Positions 1-7,057 of a stretch of 15,069 bases of DNA are shown in pieces. Position 1 is the stretch's first letter. Every line of letters starts with the position of its first letter. Made by a program: the position numbers and the translations under genes. The notes under the pieces were generated by a model. It ran no database searches and was not told where the DNA came from. It saw nothing but the letters and a program-made list of their open reading frames with translations. Source of the stretch: REEB85 sp018971455 (lineage in GTDB: Bacteria; Pseudomonadota; Alphaproteobacteria; Acetobacterales; Acetobacteraceae); contig JAGWNT010000095.1 in the NCBI GenBank assembly GCA_028871195.1, forward strand, positions 1 through 15,069, written 5' to 3'.

Positions 1-15
1 TGACATTGCGACAGC

Positions 16-1065
16 ATGGCGATGCAAACCCATGACGCCGCGCTGAGCGCGGCTTTGCCGGAGCGGGCGCCGAAGCGGCGCGCGACCTCCTATGACGTGG
101 CCCGAAGCGCGGGCGTGGCGCAGTCCACCGTGTCGCGCTGCTTCAAGAACGACAGCGCTATCTCGCCCGCGACGCGCGAGCTGGTTCGGGAGACGGCGCG
201 GCGGCTGGGCTACCGGCCGAACGCGCTGGCGCGCAGCCTGATCACCCGGCGTTCGGACATGGTTGGCGTGATCGTCACGCGCTACACGCTGCGCGGCAAC
301 CCCGACGTGATCTACACCATCGGCGAGGCGCTGGCCGCAGCCGGCAAGCAGCTGCTGCTAGTGACCGCCGACTACGATTCGCCGGAGCCGACGGCACTGC
401 GCAACGTGCTAGAATACCCGCTGGACGGGCTAATCTCCTGCGTACAGCTCAGCGACGAGGCGATCCGCGATATCCAGGACCGCCATTTCGCCCTGGTGCT
501 GTACAATCGCCGTTCGCCGCGCATCGCGGTGGATTCGGTGACGGTGAACAACGCCGGCGCCGCGGGCGAGATGGCCGCCGCCCTGCACAGGGCTGGGCAT
601 CGCCGCTTCTTGTGCGTGAGCGGCCCGCCGGGCGCGCCGGTGAGCCGCGAGCGCATCGAGGGCTTCCTGCAACGGCTCGCAGCGCTGGGGGTGCGGGGCA
701 CGCCGACGATCGAGACTGATTTCTCCTATGCCGGCGGTCGCGACGGGTTCCTGGCCAGGGTGACGAAGGAGGCGCTGCCGGAGGCGGTGTTCTGCGCCAA
801 CGACCAGATCGCGCTCGGCGTGATGGATGCCTGCCGCTTTACCCTGAACCTCGCCATCCCCGGCGACATTTCGGTGGTGGGGTTCGACGACGTGACCGAG
901 GCGGGGCGGCCGGGCTACCAACTCACCACCATTCATCAGGACAGCGTGGACCTGGCACGCCAAGCGGTGGGGCTGCTGCTGCAGCGGCTGGACCGGCCGG
1001 GCGAGCCGGTGATGCGGGTCCAGGTGGGGGCGAGCCTGGTGACTCGAGGCTCGGCCCGACTTTAA
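16..1065 (+). CDS. LacI-family transcriptional regulator
   Basis: A DNA-binding repressor-type protein of 349 aa, the usual LacI/GalR length. An N-terminal helix-turn-helix lies at about residues 24-43 (TSYDVARSAGVAQSTVSRCF), followed by the hinge region at about 64-80 (LGYRPNALARSL). The rest is a periplasmic-binding-protein-like effector domain with the typical ending VVGFDDV...PGYQLTTIHQD. The first 20 residues are a family-atypical extension. ATG at 22 is an alternative start, and only 15 bases of upstream sequence are available, so its promoter is not visible. It converges on a sugar ABC operon that ends at 1236 and carries a LacI-like palindrome near its own start (4088-4101). The natural inference is that this protein regulates that operon in response to the transported sugar; the sugar itself cannot be read from the sequence. 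Confidence 0.93.
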   Translation: MAMQTHDAALSAALPERAPKRRATSYDVARSAGVAQSTVSRCFKNDSAISPATRELVRETARRLGYRPNALARSLITRRSDMVGVIVTRYTLRGNPDVIYTIGEALAAAGKQLLLVTADYDSPEPTALRNVLEYPLDGLISCVQLSDEAIRDIQDRHFALVLYNRRSPRIAVDSVTVNNAGAAGEMAAALHRAGHRRFLCVSGPPGAPVSRERIEGFLQRLAALGVRGTPTIETDFSYAGGRDGFLARVTKEALPEAVFCANDQIALGVMDACRFTLNLAIPGDISVVGFDDVTEAGRPGYQLTTIHQDSVDLARQAVGLLLQRLDRPGEPVMRVQVGASLVTRGSARL

Positions 1066-1078
1066 GAGGCAGGAAGAA

Positions 1079-1197
1079 GCTCCTTTTTCTTGAATGAAAA
1101 GAAGCAAAACGAACTTTATCCGCACTGCGGCCCCAGGCGCGTTGGCACCATCCTGCCAACGCGGGCAAAGCCCCGAACAAAGCGTTTTGCTTCTTTT
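1079..1197. terminator. Nested palindromic element between convergent genes, probable bidirectional terminator
   Basis: The 170-base gap between the LacI gene and the binding-protein gene holds no credible gene. It contains a perfect 15-bp inverted repeat, AAAAGAAGCAAAACG at 1097-1111 and its complement at 1183-1197, with the right arm running into a T-rich tract. Inside the loop is a second hairpin, GCGTTGGC at 1139-1146 with GCCAACGC at 1155-1162. The left arm can also pair locally with GCTCCTTTT at 1079-1087 (8 of 9 positions). Its position between two convergent stop codons suggests transcription termination in both directions. It could also be one copy of a dispersed palindromic repeat family. 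Confidence 0.6.
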
Positions 1198-1235
1198 TTC
1201 TAACAGAAGAGCCTGCTTGTTGGGCTATCGCCGGA

Positions 1236-2195
1236 TCACTGGCAATTCATCTTATAGACAAATTTCTGCACCTCCGGCGTATCGATATTCGCCTTGGTGG
1301 CGATCACGAATGGCGTATGCACCTCTCGTTCGACCGCCTTGCCCTCCAGCGCCTGCACCATCATCTCGACGCCGAGCTGGCCGACATGGAACGGGTATTG
1401 TACCACGTCGGCGGTGACAATGCCTTGGCGGATGTCTTCGACGATCGGGTCAGAGGTGTCGAAGCCGACGATCTTCACTTTGCCGACAAGGCCTGCCTCG
1501 CGCACGCCGGTTGCGGCCCCTTCAGTGTTGTTAGTCGTGATGGTGAAGATGCCAGCGAGGTCGGGGTTGGCGGCGATGGTGGCGGTGACGATGCCCGCCG
1601 CCTTGGCGGTCTGGTTGTTGCTGTATTGCACGCCGATATACTGAATGCCCGGATGCAGCTTCATCTCGTCGGTGAAGCCCTTTAGTCGCTGCTGGGCGAC
1701 ATTGGCAGCCGGCGAGTTCATCAGCGCCATCACCTTGCCCTTGTCGCCGATCGCCTTGGCCAGCTCGATCGCGGCCTGCTTGCCGCCGAGAAAATTGTCG
1801 GACTGGATGTTGGCAATCGCCACGCTCATGTTCTTGATGTCGCCGTCGATGGAGATGATCTTGATGCCCATCGCCTTGGCCTGCAGCAGGGTGGAGGTGA
1901 GCGCCACCGGGTCGTCGGCGGTAAACATGATGCCGTCAGGCCTGGAGGCGATCACCGCGTCCAGCACCTTCATTTGCATCGCCGGCTGGTACTGTGCCGG
2001 GCCCTGGGCGTCGAAGGTGACATTGCCCGTCCGGCGAGCTTGGTCATGGCCACCACAGGCCACGGTGGAATAGAATGGGTTGCCGGTGAGGCCCATAATG
2101 TAGGTAATCTTGTAGGTTTTGGCCGCCGCCCCCTGCGCGAGGCCGAGCGAAGCGACGAACGCCAGCGAGAATGCTGTGGTGGGTTTCAGGCGCAT
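1236..2195 (-). CDS. Sugar ABC transporter periplasmic substrate-binding protein
   Basis: A periplasmic solute receptor of the ribose/xylose-binding class (Peripla_BP_4 type), 319 aa. The first 25 residues form a Sec signal peptide with a hydrophobic core and cleavage expected after AQGAAA. The mature part opens with the family pattern YIMGLTGNPFYSTVACGG and later has AQGPAQY and FTADDP. The C-terminal half carries FTITTNNTEGAATGVREAG and KIVGFDTSDPIVEDI, matching the ligand-cleft and second-domain strands of this family. The start ATG has an AGGGAG ribosome-binding site 10 bases upstream. It is the third gene of the operon, 35 bases after the permease stop. The ligand is probably a monosaccharide or polyol; specificity is not assignable from sequence alone. 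Confidence 0.92.
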   Translation of the reverse strand: MRLKPTTAFSLAFVASLGLAQGAAAKTYKITYIMGLTGNPFYSTVACGGHDQARRTGNVTFDAQGPAQYQPAMQMKVLDAVIASRPDGIMFTADDPVALTSTLLQAKAMGIKIISIDGDIKNMSVAIANIQSDNFLGGKQAAIELAKAIGDKGKVMALMNSPAANVAQQRLKGFTDEMKLHPGIQYIGVQYSNNQTAKAAGIVTATIAANPDLAGIFTITTNNTEGAATGVREAGLVGKVKIVGFDTSDPIVEDIRQGIVTADVVQYPFHVGQLGVEMMVQALEGKAVEREVHTPFVIATKANIDTPEVQKFVYKMNCQ

Positions 2196-2230
2196 GTCGT
2201 TAGGTCTCCCTCATTGTTGTGACGTCGGTT

Positions 2231-3274
2231 TCAGCCGCGATCTTGGCTCTGGCGCTTGAGCTGGTCGGCGTAAACGGCAGCGATCACCACGAAGCCCACG
2301 GCGACCATCTGCCAGAAAGGCTGCACGCCCATGATGACGAAGCCGTTGGCCAGTACGGCGGGGATGAACACGCCGATCACTGTGCCGATGATGGTGCCGC
2401 GCCCGCCATAAAGGCTGGTGCCGCCAAGCACCACGGCAGTGATCGCGTCCAGCGGGTCGTTCATGTGACCTTCGAGCGTGGTGGTGGAAAAACGGCCGAG
2501 CGAGAGCATGGCCGCGACCCCGGCAAGCAGGCCGCTCAGCATGTATAGGCTCAGCAGATGGCCGGGCACATTGATGCCGGCGCGCCGCGAGGCTTCGGTG
2601 TTCGAGCCCAACAGGTAGGTATGGCGGCCGTAACGAGTGAGGTGCAGCGCCACCATGCCGACCACGGTGAACAGGGCGGCGATTACCACCAGCCAGGGCA
2701 CGCCATGCAGCGCGCTGCTGCCGAGCGCGATCAGCGGGGTCGGCACCGTGCGCACGTCGTTGCCGCTGGTGATCAGATAGGCCATGCCGAGCGCCGAGCC
2801 CATCGAGCCGAGAGTGGTGATGAGGGCGGAGACCTTCAGCCGTGCAATGCAAAAGCCGTTGAAGGCGCCCCAGGTCATGCCCGCGACCAGCGCCACCCCG
2901 GTGCCGATCACGACGGTGCCGACCGTGTCGGTGCCGAGCGCCTCCATCGCCTTGGCGGCGGCGACGCCGGCAAACACCAGCACGGAGCCCACCGAGAGGT
3001 CGAAGCCGCCAGCGATCATCACGAAGGTCATGCCGATGGCGACCACCATCAGCACCGAGGCATCCATGAAAATATTACGAAGGTTGAAGGTGCTGGCAAA
3101 GGTGTGCGGCCGCATGAAGCTGAAGAAGGTGACCAGCACCACTAGAATGACCAACATATAAGCCGGCGAGGAAGTGGCGGCGCCGCGCAGCCGGCGCCCG
3201 AGCGAGGGCGGCGCCAGGATCACCGTGCCGGTGGCGGTGGCCCCGCTTGCGGGTTGGGTGGTGGTCTGGCTCAT
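2231..3274 (-). CDS. Sugar ABC transporter permease (CUT2/RbsC type)
   Basis: The inner-membrane channel subunit of a CUT2 sugar importer, 347 aa with about 8-10 hydrophobic segments. It has the family hallmark GMTFVMIAGGFDLSVGSVLVF in the first half and the conserved GGTSLYGGRGTIIGTVIGVF stretch near the C-terminus (BPD_transp_2). The chosen start MSQTTTQ overlaps the ATPase stop by four bases (ATGA), indicating translational coupling. The reading frame stays open for about 90 more codons upstream, but that stretch is the antisense-free overlap with the ATPase gene and encodes a low-complexity arginine-rich peptide, so it was excluded. It works with the ATPase upstream and the binding protein downstream. 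Confidence 0.93.
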   Translation of the reverse strand: MSQTTTQPASGATATGTVILAPPSLGRRLRGAATSSPAYMLVILVVLVTFFSFMRPHTFASTFNLRNIFMDASVLMVVAIGMTFVMIAGGFDLSVGSVLVFAGVAAAKAMEALGTDTVGTVVIGTGVALVAGMTWGAFNGFCIARLKVSALITTLGSMGSALGMAYLITSGNDVRTVPTPLIALGSSALHGVPWLVVIAALFTVVGMVALHLTRYGRHTYLLGSNTEASRRAGINVPGHLLSLYMLSGLLAGVAAMLSLGRFSTTTLEGHMNDPLDAITAVVLGGTSLYGGRGTIIGTVIGVFIPAVLANGFVIMGVQPFWQMVAVGFVVIAAVYADQLKRQSQDRG

Positions 3275-4053
3275 GCCGCGGCGCCCTCCTCGGCGTCGAG
3301 TGCGCCAGTCATGGCGCCTACCAGGTCCTGCACCGTGACGCCGTCGTTGCGCAGCCGGGCGATGCGGCGGCCGAGGCGCAGCACCTCGATGGTATCGGCC
3401 ACCTTCAGGACGTCCCGCATGTTGTGGCTGATGAAGACGACCGCGATGCCGGTGTCGCGGATGCGCCGGACCAGGTCCAGGGTCCGGCCGGTCTGCACCA
3501 CGCCGAGCGCAGCGGTGGGCTCGTCCATAAACACCACGCTGCGCGCCCACATGATCGCGCGGCAGATCGCCACACTCTGGCGCTGGCCGCCGGACAGGCT
3601 CGAGATCGGCGTGTCCATGTCCTTCAGACTGACCTTTAGGCGGTCGAAGGCGACTAGGCTCTCGCGGCGCATGGCGGCATTGTCGAGGAAGCCGAGGCGG
3701 CCGAGCAGGCCCGAGCGCAGCCTCTCGCGGCCCATGAACATGTTGGCGGCAGGACTCAGGTCCTGCGCCACCGAGAGATCCTGGTAGACCGTCTCAATGC
3801 CGGCCGCATGCGCGCCGGCGGGCGAATCGAAATGCACCCGCTTGCCGTGGATAAGAATTTCGCCAGCGGTGGCGCGGTAAACACCGCTGAGGATCTTCAC
3901 CAGCGTGCTCTTGCCGGCGCCGTTGTCGCCGATCAGCGCGGTGATCTCGCCGGCGCGGGCGCTGAAATCTGTGCCGCGCAGGGCCTCAACATGACCGAAG
4001 TTCTTGGTGATGCCTCTCGCTTCGAGGATGGGGACGTCGCCGCTGTCGACCAT
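3271..4053 (-). CDS. Sugar ABC transporter ATP-binding protein, single-domain (FrcA-like)
   Basis: The ATPase that powers the sugar importer. With the start used here it is 260 aa and has one nucleotide-binding domain: Walker A GDNGAGKST at 42-50, Q-loop glutamine at 91, signature LSGGQ at 153-157, Walker B VVFMDEPT at 173-180 and switch histidine in FISH at 210. Most CUT2 ATPases (RbsA, XylG) are about 500 aa with two fused domains; this is the short type known from FrcA of rhizobial fructose uptake, and presumably acts as a homodimer. ATG at 4053 has a strong GAGGGA site seven bases upstream. ATG at 4092 is in frame but has no ribosome-binding site and lies inside a palindrome, so it is less likely. 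First intact gene of the operon. Confidence 0.9.
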   Translation of the reverse strand: MVDSGDVPILEARGITKNFGHVEALRGTDFSARAGEITALIGDNGAGKSTLVKILSGVYRATAGEILIHGKRVHFDSPAGAHAAGIETVYQDLSVAQDLSPAANMFMGRERLRSGLLGRLGFLDNAAMRRESLVAFDRLKVSLKDMDTPISSLSGGQRQSVAICRAIMWARSVVFMDEPTAALGVVQTGRTLDLVRRIRDTGIAVVFISHNMRDVLKVADTIEVLRLGRRIARLRNDGVTVQDLVGAMTGALDAEEGAAA

Positions 4054-4087
4054 CTCAAGTTCCCTCGTTGCTGTGTTTTTGGGAGAG

Positions 4088-4101
4088 TGCATTCGAATGC
4101 A
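4088..4101. promoter_or_regulatory. Perfect 14-bp palindrome, candidate LacI-family operator
   Basis: TGCATTCGAATGCA is a perfect palindrome with a central CG step, as is usual for operators of LacI-family proteins. It sits 35-48 bases upstream of the preferred ATPase start and over the predicted transcription start of the ABC operon, where a repressor would block initiation. The LacI-family gene at the left of the window is the obvious candidate binder; this link is an inference. Confidence 0.45.
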
Positions 4102-4105
4102 TGAC

Positions 4106-4135
4106 AGCTTACGCAGCCCCGGCTGGTCCGATCAA
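4106..4135 (-). promoter_or_regulatory. Candidate promoter of the ABC transporter operon
   Basis: On the minus strand TTGATC (4135-4130) is followed after 18 bases by TAAGCT (4111-4106), a plausible housekeeping-type -35/-10 pair. The expected start point falls at about 4099, inside the palindrome at 4088-4101. It lies in the 124-base gap between the SnoaL-like remnant and the ATPase start, so the operon could still be expressed despite the upstream IS junction. Confidence 0.35.
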
Positions 4136-4177
4136 GGGCAATTTCTGACTAATGCCGTCGGTTGCCTGCGGTGCGAC

Positions 4178-4822
4178 TCACCGGCGGCGATGGACGTGGA
4201 TTTGTGCCAACAATGCGATCTCGTCGTAGATGCGCCATTCGCGGATGATGCGGCCACGGCGGAATTCGAAATGCGAGGCGCCAAGAATCGCCACGGGAGC
4301 GTTGTTCACCGGGCCGTAGGCGGGCACGCCGGAATAGGTGCCGCGCAGTACCCAAATGGCGGCCACCCGCAGGCCGAGATCGGGCGAGCGATGGACTGAG
4401 AAGTCGCGCACTTTCACTTGCCCGTCCGGCACCGCAGCGAGCAGGTCGATCAGCTCGTTCTGGTAAGGTGTGATGCCCATGGCGCGGCGTAGACGCACCG
4501 TCTGGATCGCCACCGTGTCGGCGAAGTAGCGCGGCACCTCGTCCATCAGCCGTTGGTTCCACACCCGCTCGAACATCTCGGCGACCTCGGCGCATTCCGC
4601 GCCGTGTCGGTCCGGCCGTGGGCCGGAGATGCCTTCGCGCAACGGGTCGGGGTAGTCGCCCCCGAAGGCGCCGCTCTCGACGCCCCCCATCGCGCCGCCG
4701 AGTACCGGGGAGCGCTCAGCCAACTGGGCGGCGACGGCGAAGGGGTCAAGCCCGAGGTCTTGCAGCACCGCGAACTCATCTCGCATCACCCATTCCTCGA
4801 CCACCTTGCCGCCGCGCACTAG
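4178..4822 (-). pseudogene. SnoaL/NTF2-like (ester cyclase-type) protein, 5'-truncated by IS481 element
   Basis: The remaining 214 or so residues begin at the IS boundary with HLVRGGKVVEEWVMRDEFAVLQDLGLDPFAVA, which is the tail of a first SnoaL-like domain. A complete second NTF2-like domain follows, from EVAEMFERVWNQRLMDE to SHFEFRRGRIIREWRIYDE. Proteins of this layout are normally about 320 aa with two tandem cone-shaped domains, so roughly the first third is missing. An open frame continues into the IS but translates IS sequence. Across the IS the same strand gives an in-frame stop within eight codons, so the lost 5' end is not there. Reinitiation at ATG 4786 could give a 202-residue product. 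Its position upstream of a sugar transporter suggests an accessory catabolic enzyme, but its substrate is unknown. Confidence 0.8.
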
Positions 4823-4851
4823 GTGTTTGATCCCGGGTTTTGATGGTGCAG
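4823..4851 (+). repeat. Left terminal inverted repeat of the IS481 element
   Basis: Begins GTGTTTGATCCCGG. It pairs with the right end at 5821-5849, with about 22 of 29 positions identical after reverse complementing. Confidence 0.8.
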
Positions 4852-5178
4852 TCTTTTCGCGTGAGTGGAAGGAAGCACTATGGGCCAGGTTCTTCACGGC
4901 AGCGCCACCACGACAGAGGCGATCCGTCGAGCGATACAGCATAGTCAAGCGAGCCTGAGGGCGTTGGCCAGGCGCTACGGGATCAACCCCAAGACCGTCG
5001 CGAAGTGGAAGCAGCGCAGCTCCGTCGCCGATCTGCCGACCGGCCCGAGGCAGCCGCGTTCGACGGTGCTCGCCGTCGAGGACGAGGCCATCATCGTCGC
5101 TTTCCGCAGGCACACGCTGCTGCCGCTCGATGACTGCCTCTACGCCCTACAAGCTACCATCCCGCACCTGACCCGCTC

Positions 5179-5202
5179 ATCGCTGCATCGCTGCATCGCT
5201 GC
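5179..5202 (+). repeat. Three tandem copies of ATCGCTGC inside the transposase gene
   Basis: Copies lie at 5179-5186, 5187-5194 and 5195-5202. Two copies would encode the uninterrupted SSLHRCLQRHG; the third shifts the frame. This is best read as slipped-strand duplication of one unit. Confidence 0.85.
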
Positions 5203-5820
5203 CTGCAGCGCCACGGCATCGGCCGCCTGCCCGATGTCGAAGGCGACAAACCGGCAAGGAGGAAGTTCAAGCCTTACCCGATCGGGTTCTTCCACATCGA
5301 CATCGCCGAGGTGCAGACCGCCGAAGGCAAGCTCTACCTCTTCGTCGCCATCGACCGCACCAGCAAGGCCGTCTTCGTCCAACTCGTCGACAAGGCCAAC
5401 CGCGTTACCGCCTCGGCCTTCCTGGTCGCGCTGATCGCCGCCGTCTCCTACAAGATCCGCACCGTCCTGACCGACAACGGCATCCAGTTCCGCTTCGCAC
5501 CACGCTATGCCAACGGGTCTACCGCGCGATACGTGACCCACATGTTCGAGATGCGCTGCCGCGAGAACGGCATCGAGCATCGCTTCACCAAGATCAACCA
5601 CCCCTGGACCAACGGTCAGGTCGAGCGAATGAACCGAACCATCAAGGATGCCACCGTCAAGCGCTACCACTACGACAGCCACCAGCAACTACGCCGCCAC
5701 CTCGACGACTTCGTCACCGCCTACAATTTCGGCCGCCGGCCAAAGACCCTCAAGGGCCTCACCCCCTACGAGTTCATCTGCAAATGCTGGACATCACAGC
5801 CAGAACGATTCATCCTCACT

Positions 5821-5849
5821 CCGCTCCACCAAATGCCGGGACTAAACAC
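5821..5849 (-). repeat. Right terminal inverted repeat of the IS481 element
   Basis: Read on the minus strand it begins GTGTTTAGTCCCGG, matching the left end. It contains the last codons of the transposase. Confidence 0.8.
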
Positions 5850-5912
5850 CTAGCATCCCGGCGCCCAGATCTGATCAGGAAACTGTGGCACCCGCCGGAA
5901 CCGCGACACGCC

Positions 5913-6401
5913 CTACCCCGCCGCGGCGAACTGCCCGAGCAGCGCCCGGTACGTCGCTGCGTTCATCCGCCGCTGCCGCGATAGTACCCACCCGTAGCCA
6001 TGCCCCGGGTAGCCCACCAAGGCGGTGCGGTAGTCCGGGGCCACGTAGAGGATCAGATACGACAGATACACCGGCCAGATCGGTGACTCCCGCCAATAGG
6101 CGTTCCCGGTTCCGGGTACCACGTAGCCACGCATCACGAAGCGCGATAGCGGAGCCGAGAAGTTGCCATCGCGGCCCTCGTACACGTCGAGTACCTTCCC
6201 GTTGGGGAACGTCACGTCGAAATAGCTGCCGACCTTCCCGCGTTCCGCGAAATACGGGATATTCGCGATAATGTACCACTGCCCCGCGTAGCGCGACAGA
6301 TCGACATGCGGTGCCGGCGCCTGATGCGTCCCAAACGTCGCGCAACCGGACAGCCCCGGCAGACACAGCGCCAGCACCGCGCCCCGCAGCCATCCGCGCA
6401 T
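5913..6401 (-). CDS. Lipocalin family lipoprotein (Blc-like)
   Basis: A 162-residue bacterial lipocalin, predicted to be a lipid-anchored protein of the cell envelope that binds fatty acids or lysophospholipids. The signal peptide ends in a lipobox, LSGC, with the acylated cysteine at residue 20. The lipocalin G-x-W signature follows in YAGQWYIIANIPYF (G40, W42). The second conserved stretch, YLILYVAPDYRTALVGYPGHGYGWVLSRQRRM, matches the Blc pattern. ATG 6401 is used; an in-frame GTG at 6410 overlaps the stop of the preceding gene and would add three residues. It is the last gene of the leftward operon, only five bases after the DUF6134 stop. A lipid-binding partner fits a module otherwise made of lipid-modifying enzymes. 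Nothing resembling a terminator is seen between its stop and the IS. Confidence 0.9.
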   Translation of the reverse strand: MRGWLRGAVLALCLPGLSGCATFGTHQAPAPHVDLSRYAGQWYIIANIPYFAERGKVGSYFDVTFPNGKVLDVYEGRDGNFSAPLSRFVMRGYVVPGTGNAYWRESPIWPVYLSYLILYVAPDYRTALVGYPGHGYGWVLSRQRRMNAATYRALLGQFAAAG

Positions 6402-6406
6402 CGTGC

Positions 6407-7057
6407 TCACATCATCCTCTCGTAACGAACCTGCGAGCCGTCCTTCGCGTCGAACAGCAGCCCGGTCCAAACCTGTGCGGGCGTGTACCAAAGCCGCATC
6501 CGTGCCGGCCCGGTCACCGCGAAGCAGTCGGCCGGCACGCGCGTCCCACCCGCCGTTAGCGCCGGGTCCGCGCCCAGCGGCGCGACACGCGGATGCAGCA
6601 GCTTCCCGTTCTGCAGATTGATCCAAGGCCCACGCAACTCCTGCTGGTTCCAGTGCGAGGCCACCAGTGCATCCGCCGGCGCCAAGTAGCGCGGGGCTCC
6701 CGTCCCCTCGACCCACAGCCCAGCCGGATCGCGCGTCGCACGCATCGTCTCCGCCGTCCCATCGTCATCGGTGCGGGACGCCGCGGCCATGCAGCGCCCG
6801 CCCCGCCAGGTCTCGGAACCGCGCAATTGGTATCGGTACAGCACCAGCGGCCCGAAGCGCACCGCGATCTCCACCGCAATGGCGATCGCGAACCCACCCG
6901 GTGCGGGGTGGAACAGCAGCGTATGGGTGCCGATCGCCGCCCCCTCGCGCAGCAGCCGGAAGCGCAGCGCGCCCGTGCGCGGCACGCCCGCAACGGGCGG
7001 CCCGGGCGGGACGAAGGCGGCCGCGGCCGCGGCCAGGACGGCGCGCCGGCCCGGCAT
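6407..7057 (-). CDS. DUF6134 family exported protein
   Basis: 216 residues starting MPGRRAVLAAAAAAFVPPGPP, an alanine-rich signal peptide that suggests export to the periplasm. The mature part resembles the DUF6134 family, which is mainly known from proteobacterial stress clusters: RFRLLREGAAIGTHTLLF, then VRFGPLVLYRYQLRGSETWRGGR and ASRTDDDGTAETM, then LAPADALVASHWNQQELRGPWINLQNGKLL. These segments suggest an all-beta fold. No catalytic motif is visible and the function is unknown. The start ATG shares one base with the stop of the upstream gene (TGATG), so it is probably translated by coupling. The frame is open far upstream, but that part overlaps the preceding gene and is low-complexity. 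Confidence 0.8.
   Translation of the reverse strand: MPGRRAVLAAAAAAFVPPGPPVAGVPRTGALRFRLLREGAAIGTHTLLFHPAPGGFAIAIAVEIAVRFGPLVLYRYQLRGSETWRGGRCMAAASRTDDDGTAETMRATRDPAGLWVEGTGAPRYLAPADALVASHWNQQELRGPWINLQNGKLLHPRVAPLGADPALTAGGTRVPADCFAVTGPARMRLWYTPAQVWTGLLFDAKDGSQVRYERMM

Larger units (their letters stand above)
4823..5849 (+). mobile_element. IS481-family insertion sequence
   Basis: An element of about 1027 bp bounded by imperfect inverted repeats that both begin GTGTTT and share TCCCGG a few bases in (about 22 of 29 positions match). CTAG stands directly outside each end (4819-4822 and 5850-5853). Insertion at CTAG-type sites is known for IS481 itself. It encodes one DDE transposase on the + strand, which is frameshifted here. 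If the element is taken to begin with TGT, the six flanking bases are ACTAGG and CCTAGC, which do not match and so are not a clean target duplication. Together with the missing half of the SnoaL-like gene, this indicates a deletion or recombination at the element. Confidence 0.88.
4880..5853 (+). pseudogene. IS481-family transposase, frameshifted
   Basis: The start ATG at 4880 has an AGGAAG site a few bases upstream. The N-terminal part has a helix-turn-helix (ASLRALARRYGINPKTVAKWKQR) followed by the IS481-type linker ending in LTRSSLHRC. The frame then shifts by one. The second frame resumes with the RNase H-like DDE core: HIDIAEVQ (first Asp), LTDNGIQF (second Asp) and PWTNGQVERMNRT (Glu), then YNFGRRPKTLKGLTPYEF. 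The break falls in a triplicated 8-bp repeat at 5179-5202; removing one copy restores a continuous protein of about 320 aa, the normal length. The final TAG is at 5851-5853, outside the IS, in the flanking CTAG. All three catalytic residues are present but cannot be joined to the HTH part without frameshifting. Confidence 0.87.

Noticed and set aside
1094..1417. A + strand open frame running from the intergenic palindrome into the binding-protein gene.
   Set aside because: It is antisense to a well-supported gene and partly encoded by the hairpin arms.
3275..3550. N-terminal extension of the permease frame by about 90 codons.
   Set aside because: It overlaps the ATPase gene, is arginine-rich without membrane character, and the ATG at 3274 makes a normal ATGA junction and a normal-length permease.
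4054..4092. Upstream start for the ATPase at 4092.
   Set aside because: It has no ribosome-binding site and lies in the palindrome; ATG 4053 has GAGGGA at good spacing.
4106..4135. A second ECF11-like promoter in front of the ABC operon (TGATC followed by TAAG).
   Set aside because: The spacing is one base short of the two central promoters and the sixth base of the -35 is not C; an ordinary promoter with a LacI-like operator explains the site better.
5170..5210. Programmed -1 frameshifting to make the transposase.
   Set aside because: There is no slippery A- or T-rich heptamer, and removing one of three identical 8-bp units restores the protein exactly.
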